Shown: positions 1-12,885, counted from the first letter of the stretch. The stretch: DNA of 64,000 nucleotides from Parapristionchus giblindavisi (GCA_943737045.1 CALSFV010000206.1:1521501-1585500); one strand, 5' to 3'. Notes: generated by a model not told the origin, from the sequence alone. Numbers and translations: made by a program.

Positions 1-804
1 ATCGTCTGAGAAAGTTGGAATTTTAAATTAATTCGAATCAGAGACCGTGCCCATGAACTCTACAACCCGTTTGGCTTAGGTCGTTGATATACGCCTGAGC
101 CAAACAATACGGCGTAATTTTTTCAGTCAAACGATTTATTATGCGTTGTGCATACGGTTAAAAAAAGTTTGTAAACGTACTTGACATGGCCTCGTATGGT
201 TTTGTTGAGTATAAGACAAATAAATGGTGGCATCCCTGAAATTATTTTTTAGTATTTCACAATTTTTGATATTTCTAACCATGACTGAATTGCCAAGCCA
301 TTTGTCCAACTACGATCAATGCCGGAGAAACTGTGAAAAAGTTCATGTAGACATATCTGGAACATTTCATGGATCATGATTTACTATGTATTTTTCACCG
401 TTTTGTTATCAGATAAACATAATATTATTAAAAGCCATAGAAAAAAAGTGAACTTTGTTCGTTTGGAGTTTAGTCTAGATCTAGTTTTTAAAATGTTATT
501 TTAATTATCACGGTTCTCCTGTAAAAGTGTATGAAATTTTTTTTTAGCCTTTTTGCACAGAAAAAATAATTTTCCTTCTTTTTTATTGATAGTTGTTAGA
601 CAGGCCTAACTGATTGCGAAAACCACATTTTTAAATTTCAGTTTTCGAAATTTGCTTATTTATGCACTTTTTTTACTGTCAACTTCAATTGAATGTACCT
701 CGGTTCGTTTTTGAGCAACCGTGTAATATGTTTTTACAATCTGTTGCTAATGACCTCGTCTACAAATAACTCAATTAAGGATATGGTCGGAAATGCTGTT
801 TGTA

Positions 805-1291
805 TTATTGCAAGAAAACTATTTTTTAGCACACAAAATGCGATTTTTCTCGACAATTTTCTCTAAAGGATAAGAGTTTTATTGCAGATTCGGATTTCCC
901 GTCCTCAACGTGGGGTATCCTGATATATCTTTTAACTCAACTCTGTCCCCCCAATAGGGCTACTGTATATCGTCCGGGACAAAGTGCAATTTTATCTCAA
1001 ATCACTTTTTCGGTTGTAAATCAGCTCAAACTTATGCTAATGTACTTATTAGCATATTTAAGCCCTGTAACTTGACCAACCTAACAAAATCGTCTTAGTG
1101 CTTCGAATTCTCAACAACCATCTTTTTTGAGATATGCATATTTGAGATAAAATTGCACTAAGTCCCGGACGATATACAGTAGCCCTATTGGGGGGACAGA
1201 GTTGGGTTAAAAGAAAAATCTTATCCTTTAGAGAAAATTTTCGAGAAAAATCGCATTTTGTGTGCTAAAAAACAGTTTTCTTGCAATACTT
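805..1291. repeat. Palindromic MITE nested in the foldback
   Basis: The two halves are inverted copies. TTGCAAGAAAACT at 805 pairs with AGTTTTCTTGCAA at about 1275, and the CCGGGACAAAGTGCAATT block near 975 pairs with the complementary block near 1150. Both halves contain a TACTGTATATCGTC / GACGATATACAGTA core and a run of C/G. It has no coding capacity. Confidence 0.75.
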
Positions 1292-1295
1292 ACTT

Positions 1296-2562
1296 GCTTC
1301 GGATACTTGGATGTCCGATATTCTGCTAACGTTGAATCGTTAACGTCGGACGTGTGACTTCCATAGATTTCGGTCTTGGGCGGATTGAGACCAATGACCG
1401 CCAGGGGGATTTAGTGCTTTTAGGGAATCTCGCCACCTGGTTGCTGGACGTCCGAGTGTACGCTTTATTTCAGGAGGGTACCAGAAAGTGATGCGATTGG
1501 TCCATCTATCGTCTCTTCTGCGGGCGACATGGCCAGTCCATCTGATTTTTGCGCTCGCAATGTGGGCGACGGCGTCTCGGATGCCGGATCTTTTGCGGAG
1601 GTCGTCGCTTCGGAGCTGTTGTTCTCGCTGGTCGTGTCTGGAGATGCCGAGGAGCGATCGTTCTAGGGCTCGTTGAGTGCGCGTGATCGAGAGTGAGATA
1701 GTCTTGTTCTCGGCCCAGGTTTCGGCTCCGTAGCAGCGCGGGAAGGACCGTAGAGTCGAAGAGTTGGGCGCTCCGTCTTCGGGTTATTTCGCCTTTCAGG
1801 TCGTTGGTCATGTTGATTAGTCGTCCTAGGTAGACGTAGGATTCGGTTTCGCGCATGGGGTTGCCTCGGAGGAGAATGGGGGACTGGTCTACCCATGTGT
1901 TCCTCATCACCTCGGTTTTAGACATGTTCATGGAGAGTCCTATCGAGCGGCCGGCCTTGTCGAGGTCTTCTAGGAGCGACTGCATCTCCGCGGAGTTCTG
2001 GCTGATCAGTACGATGTCGTCAGCGAATCTGAGGTTGTTTAGCTTTCGTCCGTCGATGTTAATCCCTTTCTCCTCCCAGTTTAGTTGAAGCATGGCATAT
2101 TGCAGGGCAGTGGTGAAAAGTTTTGGGGAGATGGTGTCTCCTTGTCTGACACCTTTCCCGATAGGAATGGTGAGATCGTCGGTGAGCATGCGCATTAGTG
2201 TGGTGGTTGAGTCGTTACATTCAGCGAGTAGCTCGATGTAAGCAGAGTCTACTCCAGCTTGTAGGAGGCCATTCCACACGGCTGCGAGTTCAACGCTGTC
2301 GAACGCTTTTTGATAGTCGACGAATGCGAGTATCAGCGGCTGCTTGAATTCTTTGGTGCGTTCTACCAGCTGGGAGAGTGAATGGATATGGTATGTGCAG
2401 CAGTATCCTTTGCGGAATCCGGCTTGTTCAGCCGGTTGGAATGAGTCCAGCTGCCTTTCCAGCCTGTTCACGATGATCTTGGTGAAGACTTTGTAGAGTT
2501 GAGATAGAAGAGCGATTGGACGATAGTTGGATATGTTGTCGTGATCACCTTTCTTCTTGCAA
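1296..2562 (-). pseudogene. RTE-type non-LTR reverse transcriptase fragment
   Basis: Reverse transcriptase palm and thumb of an RTE/endonuclease-RT retroposon. Visible motifs in order are KKGDHDNISNYRPIALLS (fingers), FVDYQKAFDSVE (motif A aspartate), GVRQGDTISPKLF (motif B) and LRFADDIVLI (motif C, FADD). The endonuclease domain is missing. Downstream of TVLPALL the reading frame shifts; the usual C-terminal tail of this family continues in another frame, with ASAKIRWTGHVAR and GRPATRWRDSL readable to about 1345. It is therefore a 5'-truncated, frameshifted dead copy sitting between the arms of a foldback element. The clade assignment is from motif recognition and is firm at the RTE-like level only. 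Confidence 0.85.
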
Positions 2563-4906
2563 CAATACATAAAAACAGCATTTCCGACCATATCCTTAAT
2601 TGAGTTATTTGTAGACCAGGTCATTAGCAACAGATTGAAAAAAACAATTTTACACGGTTGCTCAAAAACGAAGCGAGTTACATTCAATTGAAGTTGGCAG
2701 TAAAAAAATTGCATAAATATGAAAATTTCGAAAACCGAAATTTAAAAATGTGGTTTTCGCAATCAGTTAGGCCTGTCTAACAACTATCAATAAAAAAGGA
2801 GGAAAATTCTTTTTTTTCTGTGCAATCGCTTCATACACTTTTACAGGAGATCCGTCTTATATTAATGTTATGAAAATATTACTGTTTTACAAAATCTTAC
2901 ACTAGAGACGCAACTACGTTGAAACAACATATGAGAGAGGCTTGAATGAATACCTGCAAAAATATTTGTGATCTAAAATGGGCAGGCGAAAAATTAGTGC
3001 AATAAGATGAGTTTTTTTTTAAAATTTTCTTTTATTTTCATAAATGTTGAACAAAAATACCGGAATGCTTGTGCTTATTGATTTACGGTCTTTCACTGTT
3101 ATGTGCGTACGCTGGAAAATACAATACTTCAAATCTTTACAAAAAAGAACTGTCACTACCTTTTGGAAGACTAGTAAAATACACAAACAGAGATAGAGAA
3201 TTGCTGATGCCGTCACTATGACCAGATTATTCATCGTATGCGGATAATTTTTGAACTGAAAAAAAAAACAGTTAAATCAAAGCATATTAGCTGAAGCTGA
3301 ATAAAAAAAATAAACTAAAAACCATACTATTGTTCGAGATGCGTTAGTTATAAAGGGATCGAAAAACAGTGCTATATGCTTAGAATTGACAAAACAAGGA
3401 GGAGCGAAAAACGCGAAATAGAGTCCGTAAAGTGTAGTCGAAGAGAAAGTATACTGTTCGGTTCTGCAAAGCTAATCTTATATTTAAATCGGGATTCAAA
3501 ACTAAAATCCAGAAAATATATATTATTACCGGTTTTGTTTAGCTCACATGGCAACTGAACTATCATCGCTAATCACAATGTTGTAATATTAACAATAGCT
3601 TTATGCGTTTTAAAAATATATGTACACCTCGAAAACGTAGGGCATCCTCAGCAAATCAAGCATACGGTTTGATACTAGCAGTAAACATCCTGCGCTCTCA
3701 GCGTACCACACAGCTGCAATACGCAATGATCAAGTGAATCATGAGTACGTTATGGTTGTCGGTATACTGCTTGACAATTATCATTGTAAAAAAAACGATA
3801 GCCATACCCGTACAAACTATCCCAAATGAAGCGATGAAAACGGGATCACTACAGTACACGAAACCCTGAGAAATTAATTTAGACTGCTGTATTTCAAAAA
3901 GACGTACATGAATCAAATAGTATCCGAAAGTGATTGAACTTGCAAAGATACCGATAATGTCTACAATCGCAAGCCAGAACATGATCTGAATAAGCCAAAG
4001 GTAAACGTAAAGCTAAATCCTTCAGGAGATCATTTTCAGGCCTGTGATAATTCAAGGCCAATTCAGTTCGGGCGGCCTAATCCCTTTGTTGGGAATACTG
4101 TACCGCATTATTTGCATTGCGGTATTGCATTTGTGAGGCGCTGACGTGTCCGTCAACTTATATTTTGGTGTGCGTTAGGTTTAGAGTGGAAAATCCTGAT
4201 GGGTCATAAACTTGCTATAGAAAGATATGGTAGTCAACCATTATTGATTGATAGTTAAGGTTCTTACAGTATACTAATTGACCTATAGAGGATTTTTTAT
4301 TTCGCACCCCAAAAGTTGACGGACACATCAAAGTCTCGGAAATGTAACACAACATATATGATATGTGCTCCGTAGTTACCACTCGCTACTTAGCCATTTT
4401 GTTGACTCAAACCTTGTAGCAAGTACTGCTGGCTTGCCTGTACAGCGCAATCGCGCACGGAACATAGGCAGTCTGAAATATTTTATTGAAATATATGTTT
4501 CATCAGTGTTCCAGAACCTCGCAAATTACTCCATTTATTATTGAATACCAACCAAACAGATTCTGTTTTACTCCATAATTGTCTGTCCACCACTCTCGAG
4601 GAGCATGGATCGAACTGAAATTATTGAATCAAGAGTGCTTTTGCATAATGAATCACCCCATTTTGACTATCCGATCTGACAATACACCACTTTTTTATGC
4701 GAAAGTAGTTTGTCAAATTAGAGAATTTCAAATTAACACATTTAAAAATATATATTTTTCTTCTCGTTTTTTTCGCCAGAGGACGTAAAGATCTGATAAA
4801 TTATCTTAGAATTGTCTTCATACCTGCAGTTATAACTGTCCTCATATGGCCAGACCCAGACTGGAATGAATTGGCTTACTGTAGTCATTGAATCTGTATA
4901 ATGCAT

Positions 4907-6316
4907 CGTTATGTAGGATAGATTTTTCTTCGGTCTTCACAATTTGTTCGCGAAAGCATGTGATTCCACCTTTAAGTACTCAAATTACAAAGGTGAGATA
5001 CGCAGAAGACTAATGAATAAAAAAATAATCATGAATCATATCTTATGTAAATCTTTATGGTTAATCGTGACCATTAGTGGCTATACAAAACGATATTTTT
5101 ACCGTGAAATCCAACAAAACTGAATTGGACTGAATTGTCCTTGAATGGCCTAGAATGGTCATTGGCCTAGCAGTGATGTCCCGTACTTCGTATACCTTGA
5201 ATAACGGAATGTACCCTTGTACCTTGTATGGGATGTACCTGTACTTTTACCAACACAAATGTTCTGCAAATCGCACAAACTAAAAATCATAAAATAAAAT
5301 CAACAAATGAAAGAAATAATGCATGCGCATTCTTAGATCTTCAAATCAACATTATGATAGGCGATAGAATAAATGCTTCTCTATGCAACAAAACGGATGA
5401 TTTTAATGTATCAATTTAATGTTATCAGATATCCTCATTCAAATCAAATTCACGCATAAAAAGGCCGGAATAGAATATTCATAAATTGTTCAAAATCTAC
5501 AGATTTCGAAAATAGAATGCGGTCGATGGTTCAATATTTTATACTACGAGAGATGATATAATACATAGAATTCTCTTCAGAAACTCTAAATACTATTCCA
5601 TATATTTACATAATGTACGGTACTAACAATGCTGGAATATAGTTTATGTCTGAATAAAATATTATTGCATCACACATATGAACACTTGAATAAAACTCAT
5701 CGATACTATTCAACAGAGTGAGGCACTACCTTTCTATAGTCATTACATGTCATTTTCCCTCCTCACACTGTTAGTAGCGGTTCCGCTTCAGTATTTCTGA
5801 ATAATACCCATGCGTGTTTTCACTTAAATCACAGTTCTACAAACAAACAATCGACTTTAAATATTTAAGTGTATTAAGATTATCTTTTCGCATACGCAAT
5901 CTATTCTCAGATTTGAAATAAACAGACAAGTAATATAAATAGTACAATGCAATGCAGCCTTTTTCTGCACACGGATAATCAGACAGTTAAATTTCGATAT
6001 GGACAGACGAAATTGTCATTCGAGATGAGCTGGCAGTCTTGTTTGATGTCGAACTGGTCCAAAAACCACCGCTCTCGCCAAATATCATTCGCCTGAGAAT
6101 GTTGTCATTTGGAATTTATAAACCGTTTGACTGAGCGTTGGCACTTCTGCCAACGGTTGCAACGTATTTTTTCAGTCAAACGATTTATTATACGTTGTGC
6201 ACATGGTTAAAGGCACATCCCGAGCTGATTTTACTGTCCGCTTTAACAAGGCTCTCTCGTAGACAAAGACAGCGAGAGAGTGTGGCCAGAGCGGAGAGTT
6301 ACAAATTAGCTCGGCG
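4907..6316. other. Intergenic, srt-A upstream and srt-B 3' flank
   Basis: No supportable gene. About 4927-5112 is homologous to blocks at 12886-12980 and 30114-30325 upstream of copies B and C (shared wording such as TCATGAATCAT, CTATACAAAACG and TTACCGTGAA), so it is a candidate shared promoter region. About 6080-6200 resembles the 3' flanks at 1-170, 22200-22500 and 24540-24720. Confidence 0.55.
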
Positions 6317-6327
6317 TTACGCTTTAA
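6207..6327. repeat. TTAA-flanked MITE, family 2
   Basis: A short palindromic element bounded by TTAA at both ends. It begins TTAAAGGCACATCCCGAGC and ends with the complementary CTCGG...TTTAA, with CTCTCTCG and CGAGAGAG stems inside. Related copies lie at 11447-11564, 16835-16959 and 25802-25922. TTAA target use suggests piggyBac-type mobilisation, which is inference. It supplies the last codons and stop of srt copy B. Confidence 0.75.
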
Positions 6328-9124
6328 TGGAAGGTTCATGAACATACTTGACATGACCTCGTATGGTTTTGTTTAGTATCAGATAAATAAAAGGAGGCAT
6401 CCCTGAAATTACAAGTTATAATTTCGCATGAAAAATTTTTTTAACCATGACTAAGTTGCCATGCCATTTGGCCAACTACGATCAGTGCTGGTGAAACTGG
6501 GAAAAAGTTCATGTAGACATATCTGAAAAAAATAGAAACATCCTTTAAAGATTTGGTACTTCTTCGGTTTCTGGCCACGCCCCCCCCCCTCAACCCCCAA
6601 ACACCATTTCGATCTTTTCGATTTCTCCTACAATTGTTAAAATGATTGTGAGTTATCAAGACCTATTGATATTTAAAACTGTGCTTCAGTTTCATACATC
6701 ACGATTTATTATCTTTTTTCGCTCTTTAGAGAAGACAAACATATCATTATTATATGCACCATAAAGGCCGTATACCTTTTTTTAAAAATTTTATTTCATA
6801 TCGCTATTCAAATATCGATTTTTTTACCAATATCTCATTGTATGTAGAAAATGAAAATTGTGAAATCTTACATTAGAGAGGCAACTATGTTGAAACAACA
6901 TATGAGAGAGGCTTGAATGAATACCTGCAAAAAACATTTGTGATCTGATTCATGTGACGAAAGGAAAAGCAAAGCAGGCTAAAAAATTAGTGAAATGAGA
7001 TGAGTTTTCTATCCTTTTCTTTTATTTTCGAAAAAAAACAATGACCTAAACATTACCGGAATGCTTGTGTTCATCGATTTATTGTCTTTCACAGTTATAT
7101 GTGTCCGCTGAAAAAAATGAAATACTGTAATTATTTAAAAATATTGTCACCACCTTTTTGAAGAATAACACGACGCATAAACAGATATACAGAAACGAGG
7201 AAGCCGTTACTATGAGTAGATTATTGACCATGTGCGGATAATTTGAGAACTGAATAGCATTACAATCAATACATATTACGACATACTGAATATAAAAAGT
7301 AAGCTAAAAATCGTACTATTTTGCGAGGTGCGTTAGTTATGAACGGGTCGAAAAACAGTGCCATATACTTGGAGTTGACTAAACACGGAGGAGTGAAAAA
7401 CGCGAAATAGAGACCGTAAAGTGAAGTCGCACAGAGAAAGTATCCGGTTCGATTCTGAAAAGTAAATTTATATGCAGATCGGATTTTGAACCTTCAAACC
7501 GTGAAATGTTTTGTTCTTTTTATAAGTTTGGTTTTGCTCATATGCAAAATGGACTACCGTCCCACCATAATGAGGTAGTAATAATAACCGTTTAATATTA
7601 CTAAATACCTCGAAAACGTAGGGCATCCTCAGCAAGTCTAGCATACGGTTTGATACTAGTAGTAGACAACCAGCGCTCTCACCGCACCACACACCTGCAA
7701 TACGCAAATGGATAATGGTTTCATCAACTAGACATTTATCATTTATTGCTAATAGAATAGTTCACGAGTGGAATTCTTTAGATGTAAATGTAGTAACCGT
7801 TGCCAATTCTTCTATCTTTTGTAATACTTTAAAAACTGTGATTAAGTAATTTGCAGTTTGATTCTTCTTTATTGTTTTCAATCAGTACATACATATACCA
7901 TGATTTATCTTCTCGTTTTTTGATCTGTATAGAGAAGATAAATATATATTATATTAAAATGAATCGAAGGAAAATAGAATGTCCACGAAGCTGAACATAG
8001 CTGTTATATGGCAAACGTGGTATAACAAGCGTAGGCTGTTTGGCAAAAAAAAAAAACAAGGCCCTACGCTCGTTATGTTTGCGTTTAAACTACTTGTCAT
8101 GTATCATGAACTGAAATGATAATCGTACCCATGCTAATTATTCCGAATGTTGCGACGAAAACGGGAGCGCTACAATACACGTATCCCTGACAAACAAATT
8201 TCGGTAAAATGAAAAGACAAGAACAAGATTTAGACGAGCATGTATGCTAACAAAATTGTACTTACAAGGGAACGTTCCCAACTTGTCCTGGCCATATGAG
8301 ATGCCAATAGCATGAATAGAATCAGTTTTCGATGCTGATTACGAATCCGCTTTCATACGTTGCCCAATCGAGCTGAGCTTCGAGAAAATCGATATTGAAA
8401 TTCGACTAGTTGATTCGAAAATTCAAATCTTATCTGTTTTATCTACTAAATCACAGCAGCAGTTGTTTGGATAATTGATATATGAGTTCATGAGCTCATT
8501 AGGATGGTTTGTGCAGAAATCCACGCTAATTTCCGAATCAACTAGACGATTTTTAATATCGATTTTCTCGAAGCACAGCTCGATTGGGCAACGTTTGAAA
8601 GCGGATTCGTAATCAGCATCGAAAACTGATTCTATTCATGCTATTGCCATCTCATATGGCCAGGACAAGTTGGGAACGTTCCCTTGTTAGTACTATTGTC
8701 GTTATTTTTATCACTTTTACGTTATTGTTCAACAAGCAAAAATGATTAAAACGACTTACGTAAATCAGAAAGTATCCGAAACTAATCGAACTTGCGATAA
8801 GACCGAGAATGTCGACAATGGCAAGCCAGAACATGATCTGCACAAATATTCCTGTATTTTTCGACTTGTAACTTACAACATCGAAGTCTATCGCTCAAAG
8901 TAAGCGCAGTGCTTGCGAAGACTTAAGTGAGTGCCGAACTCTCCATCAGGCAACAAAAACAGTATGTCAAGTAAACTTAATGTTACAAACGTGGGGATGA
9001 GTTTGAAAAACTGCTCCCCTTACAGTAATAAAGTCAAGTTTGTTTGTAAACAGTTTTACAGCATGGTCGAGTTTTTCTCAATGAGTGCATTTGCGCGCAG
9101 TGGTTAAAAATATTAGATTTCCGT

Positions 9125-9199
<75 letters not shown>

Positions 9200-10638
9200 T
9201 AGCGGTCAAAAGTATTCGCCCAAAACTTTGCAATGTCATAACTTTTGACTCAGATGAGCAATCGGACTCATCTTTTGGCAGAATACTATAGTACTAGTGG
9301 GCATCATATCCTAGACCCGTTGTTTGGATTCGTCGTCGTATTATTGTGTAGCGATCCTGGAACCCCCTCAGTACTTACTCAGCGATAATTATTTCCTCAG
9401 CTGGATTTTTCTGAGGCTTGTTTTTAACAGTGTATGAACAACGTTTACTGAGGAGTAGGATCCGCTATGCGATCCATTCGAGCTAATTCATTCCTCTGAG
9501 AAAATCAAAATTTCCGACACCCCTGAATTTGGGAAAAAAACTTTGTGTTCAGTGAAGATATAGGCTCCAAACGTGGCAGACGTAATAGCCCGTGTGTGAC
9601 ACAAAAAATGGCCGAGTATGAGCCTGATCGGTTGAACTTTGAGAAATTTCGAAAATTTATTTTTCTCATTTTTCGAGGTACAGGAAGTACCTGGTCGGAT
9701 TAATTTCGATTCAGTTCAACAGCAACATGTCTTCTATATATAGTAGATAACAGTTTGCTAGTGTTTCACGAAATTTCGAGTTCTTCGAGTGAAGTTATAA
9801 TTGTTGGAAGAGGCCGAAAATTTGTTAGAGCACGATATTTTAAAACCACCTAAAAAATAAAATGAATTTTTTGTGGGACTAAAAGAGCATTGATAGCCAT
9901 TACATCATAGCGGTAATCTTCTGTCTTCACGATAATTGTCATGGCAAGGTTTCAGCCTAATGGGACAAATTATGAGCATTTCGAAAAAATCGAGAAAAAA
10001 ATTCGAACAATTTTCGACCTCCTTTCTCCATTTGTAACTTCACTCGAAGAACTCGAAATTTCGTGAAACACTAGCAAACTGTTATCTACTATATATAGAA
10101 GACATGTTGCTGTTGAACTGAATCGAAATTAATCCGACCAGGTACTTCCTGTACCTCGAAAAATGAGAAAAATAAATTTTCGAAATTTCTCAAAGTTCAA
10201 CCGATCAGGCTCATACTCGGCCAGTTTTTGTGTCACACATGGGCTATTACCTCTGCCACGTTTGGGGCCTATATCTTCACTGAACACAAAGTTATGACAT
10301 TTTTTCACAAATTCACGGGTGTCTGAAATTTTGATTTTCTCAGAGGAATGAATTAGCTCGAATGGATCGCATAGCGGATCTTACTCCTCAGTAAATGTTG
10401 TTCATACACTGTTAAAAACAAGTCTCAGAAAAATCCAGCTGAGGAAATAATTATCGCTGAGTAAGTACAGAGGGGTTCCAGGATCGCTGCACAATAATAC
10501 GACGACGAATTCAAACAACGGGACTAGGATATGATGACCACTAGTACTATTGTATTCTGCCAAAAGATGGGTCCGATTGCTCATCTGAGTCAAAAGTTAT
10601 GACATTGCAAAGTTTTGGGCGAACACTTTTGACCGCTA

Positions 10639-10725
<87 letters not shown>

Positions 10726-11311
10726 TTCTTAGTCAAACCTTGTAGCAAGTGCTTCGCGCTTGTTTGTACAGAGCAATCGCACACGGAATATAAGCAGTCT
10801 GAAATATTTTGTTAACACTATACTTGATTGGTTTTCCAAAACCTCGCATATTATTCCATATATTATTGAATACCAGCCAAATAAATTCTGTTTCACTCCA
10901 TAATTGTCAGTCCACCACTGCCCAGGAGCATGAATCGAACTGAAAACATTGAAGAATTGAGAAATTTCCAGATTTGCTTCGAGATATTTCTTTAAATGAC
11001 ATCCTATGTTGAATTGGATATCCGATCTGGCACTCTCACTTCATTTTTTTCTACCAGAGTCTTTTCTTTTTATGTTTTTTTTGTAGAAATTCAAATCGAC
11101 TAGAGATTTGTCTAAACAAATGAATAGACTTGTTTACAGTTATTTTTCTCTATTTTTTTTCAAGAATTTTTAAAGTTTTTTAGTTATAAAATATCCTCTC
11201 GTTATTAGAGAAGCGTAAATTATACCTGCACTCATAACTGTCCTCATATGGCCAAACCCAGACGGGTATGAATTGACTTATTGTAGTCATCGAATCTGTA
11301 GTAGAGTTCAT
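6317..11311 (-). CDS. SRT-family chemoreceptor, copy B, intact frame
   Basis: Nematode seven-transmembrane chemoreceptor of the SRT family, expected in sensory-neuron membranes and cilia. Exons are 11226-11311, 10843-10939, 10739-10798, 8760-8837, 8129-8186, 7609-7694, 7317-7454, 7154-7249, 7057-7107, 6872-6924, 6446-6522 and 6317-6402. They sum to 966 nt in frame, giving 321 aa and a stop. Signatures are FIPVWVWPYEDSYEC, QWWTDNYGVKQNLFGW, IMFWLAIVDILGL (TM2), YCSAPVFVATFG, LLLVSNRMLDLLRMP, NYPHMVNNL, FIQASLICCFN and FIYLILNKTIR. The start is the Met aligned with copies A and C; an upstream in-frame Met at 11374 would add 21 residues. The last codons and stop fall inside a TTAA-flanked MITE (6207-6327). 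Introns hold large foldbacks at 8262-8692 and 9197-10641. Confidence 0.85.
8262..8692. repeat. Foldback element in srt-B intron
   Basis: About 170-bp inverted arms start with ACAAGGGAACGTTCCCAAC and its complement and share a GGCCATATGAGATGGC block and GCCCAATCGAGCTG. A degenerate related copy is readable at about 51290-51450. It is non-coding. Confidence 0.75.
9125..9196. repeat. (TA)n microsatellite, left flank
   Basis: About 36 TA dinucleotides directly abut the left end of the 1.44-kb foldback. A second TA run at 10642-10727 abuts its right end. Confidence 0.95.
9197..10641. mobile_element. Tc1-like foldback element between TA tracts
   Basis: Inverted arms of about 600 bp (9197-9800 and 10033-10641) with outer ends CAGTAGCGGTCAAAAGT and its complement, the style of Tc1/mariner termini. 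The arms differ by scattered substitutions and small indels. The spacer of about 230 bp has no open frame of note. The element sits in the long intron 3 of srt copy B, between two TA microsatellites, as expected for TA-target insertion followed by repeat expansion. No transposase is present. Confidence 0.8.
10642..10727. repeat. (TA)n microsatellite, right flank
   Basis: About 40 TA dinucleotides directly adjoin the right terminus of the foldback at 9197-10641. Confidence 0.95.
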
Positions 11312-11446
11312 TACAAATGGAAATGCACGAATCGTTGTAGGAGGTATATGAGCAATTTTTCGATTAAAGAACATTAATATATTTTTGATTAACGTCTGGG
11401 AATATTGCCGATATATGATTTAGATGGATAAAACCAGCTCACGCAC

Positions 11447-11564
11447 TTAAAGCGACACCCCAAGGTAATTTGAAACTCTCCGCTTTTTTCACACTCTCTC
11501 GTTTTCTTTGTCTACGAGAGAGTGTTGCCAGAGCGTGTAAAATTAGCTTGGGGTGTGCCTTTAA
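11447..11564. repeat. TTAA-flanked MITE, family 2
   Basis: A palindromic copy with TTAA at both ends, starting TTAAAGCGACACCCCAAG and ending in the complementary GGGGTGTGCCTTTAA. It lies just upstream of srt copy B. A degenerate further half-copy follows to about 11660. Confidence 0.7.
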
Positions 11565-11682
11565 CGGCGCATTCCAAACAAATTTTATTCTCTGCTATGG
11601 CAACACTGTAGACAAAGAATGTATTTTAAATTAGCTCAGTGTGTGGCTCAATTCAACCGACATGGGCGTGAGGCCCCCGTAT

Positions 11683-12336
11683 TCAGGGGGGCGATCGATT
11701 CGGCAACGATCGTTTCGGCAACGGATCATAAATCGGTTGGGAGATGGTCTATGGCAACAAAAGTTGTACCATTGTTATCAGTTGGGGTGTACGGTATTGT
11801 GCTACCGTAACCGTCGGGAATCGTGAACTGATTTTTAATGGACCCATGACCCGGGGTTCATGGTTGAAAATGGCCAAAGTCGAAAAAATCATGATCGCCC
11901 GAGATCAAATACTAGTTGCCATTATATCAATAGTGGGCCTACTTTTATCTTTCGGGATACCGTAACCCGAACTACCATAACCAAACCGGGATTTGCCTTG
12001 AATTTCGCTATAATATTGAAGAGTACGGTAGCTAGATTACGGTAGTTCGGGTTACGGTATCCATAAAAATACAAGTTAGCTGACTTTTGATATACAGGCA
12101 TATAGTATTTGGTCTCGGACCATCATGAATTTTTCGACTTCGGTAATTTTCAACCATGAACCCCGGGACATGGGTCCACTGAAAAAATCAGTTCACGATT
12201 CCCGACGGTTACGGTAGCACAATACCGTACACCCCAACTGATAACAATGGTACAACTTTTGTTGCCATAGGCCATCTCCCAACCGATTTATGATCCGTTG
12301 CCGAAACGATCGTTGCCGAATCGATCGCCCCCCCCA
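11683..12336. mobile_element. Foldback element, GATCG/CCGTAACC family, copy 1
   Basis: About 310-bp inverted arms meet near 12010. Outer parts read CGATCGTTTCGGCAACG and its complement, and inner parts contain TACGGTA, CCGTAACCGTCGGGAAT and ACCCCGGGTCATGGG-type blocks. A second family member is at 15328-15812. The antiparallel open frames here are mirror images of each other and are not genes. Confidence 0.75.
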
Positions 12337-12885
12337 TATTCAGTTCCCCCAACTAATGAAAATTGATCTGTTATTGACACTAGCAATCGAAAACAAATTT
12401 TAATATCCAATTAAATTAATCTTATTAATAGATGTACAAGAATAAGTATGCATGCACTTTAAAAATATTTTTTTAAAAATTTTATTTAAAAAATAAGTTA
12501 ACTAGCAATGTGCCCTATGGAGTTTCGGCCTCTAAGTCAAAAACACTATATTTCAACAAAACGATACTACTCGCACTCAAATATTATAGAGGCTATTATT
12601 ATGTATGGATTATTTTTACAAGTTGTTACTGCGAAAGTAGAACGCAAGAAATTTTTCAATTTCCAATTTTGAATAAAAGCTTCAAGTAGTGATTCTAGTG
12701 ATCAATTCGCACGGTCAACTAAAAGAAAAACAGTGTACAGTATGAAAAACGGCTTTTTTTAAAAATGTTTGCACATTTTGTTCCTAAGAATGTTCCCGAG
12801 ACCTTCAAGAAATCAAATAACAAGGAAAAAAAAACGAATTGCACCAGAAAACAATCTTTCTAGGTAAATGAATCTTGGAAGTGAA

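Larger units (their letters stand above)
509..2856. mobile_element. Composite foldback element in srt-A intron
   Basis: Inverted arms of about 300 bp lie at about 509-818 and 2563-2852. Their outer ends read CTCCTGTAAAAGTGTATG on one side and its complement on the other, and both arms share the block around GGCCTAACTGATTGCG. The interior holds a second palindrome (805-1291) and an RTE reverse transcriptase fragment (about 1296-2562). The arms are similar but not identical, so the element is not recent. It encodes no transposase of its own and is presumably non-autonomous. Confidence 0.75.
123..4906 (-). pseudogene. SRT-family chemoreceptor, copy A, frameshifted
   Basis: Seven-transmembrane nematode chemoreceptor (serpentine receptor class T). 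Twelve exons match copies B and C: 4824-4906, 4518-4614, 4413-4472, 3908-3985, 3808-3865, 3628-3713, 3328-3463, 3160-3255, 3061-3111, 2901-2953, 280-356 and 123-235. Family signatures are read in order: an N-terminal WVWPYEDSYNC ending exon 1, EWWTDNYGVKQ, YCSDPVF, LLLVSNRMLDLL after TM3, NYPHTMNNL, FIQASLICC and the C-terminal LILNKTIR. Exon 7 is 136 nt against 138 nt in B. The 2-nt loss near 3440 puts TM5 out of frame, and the summed exons (988 nt) are not a multiple of three. The intron before exon 11 carries a 2.3-kb foldback plus RTE insertion (509-2852). The start was chosen at MHYTDSM by alignment with B. The pseudogene call rests on this one indel, so a sequence error is possible. Confidence 0.8.
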
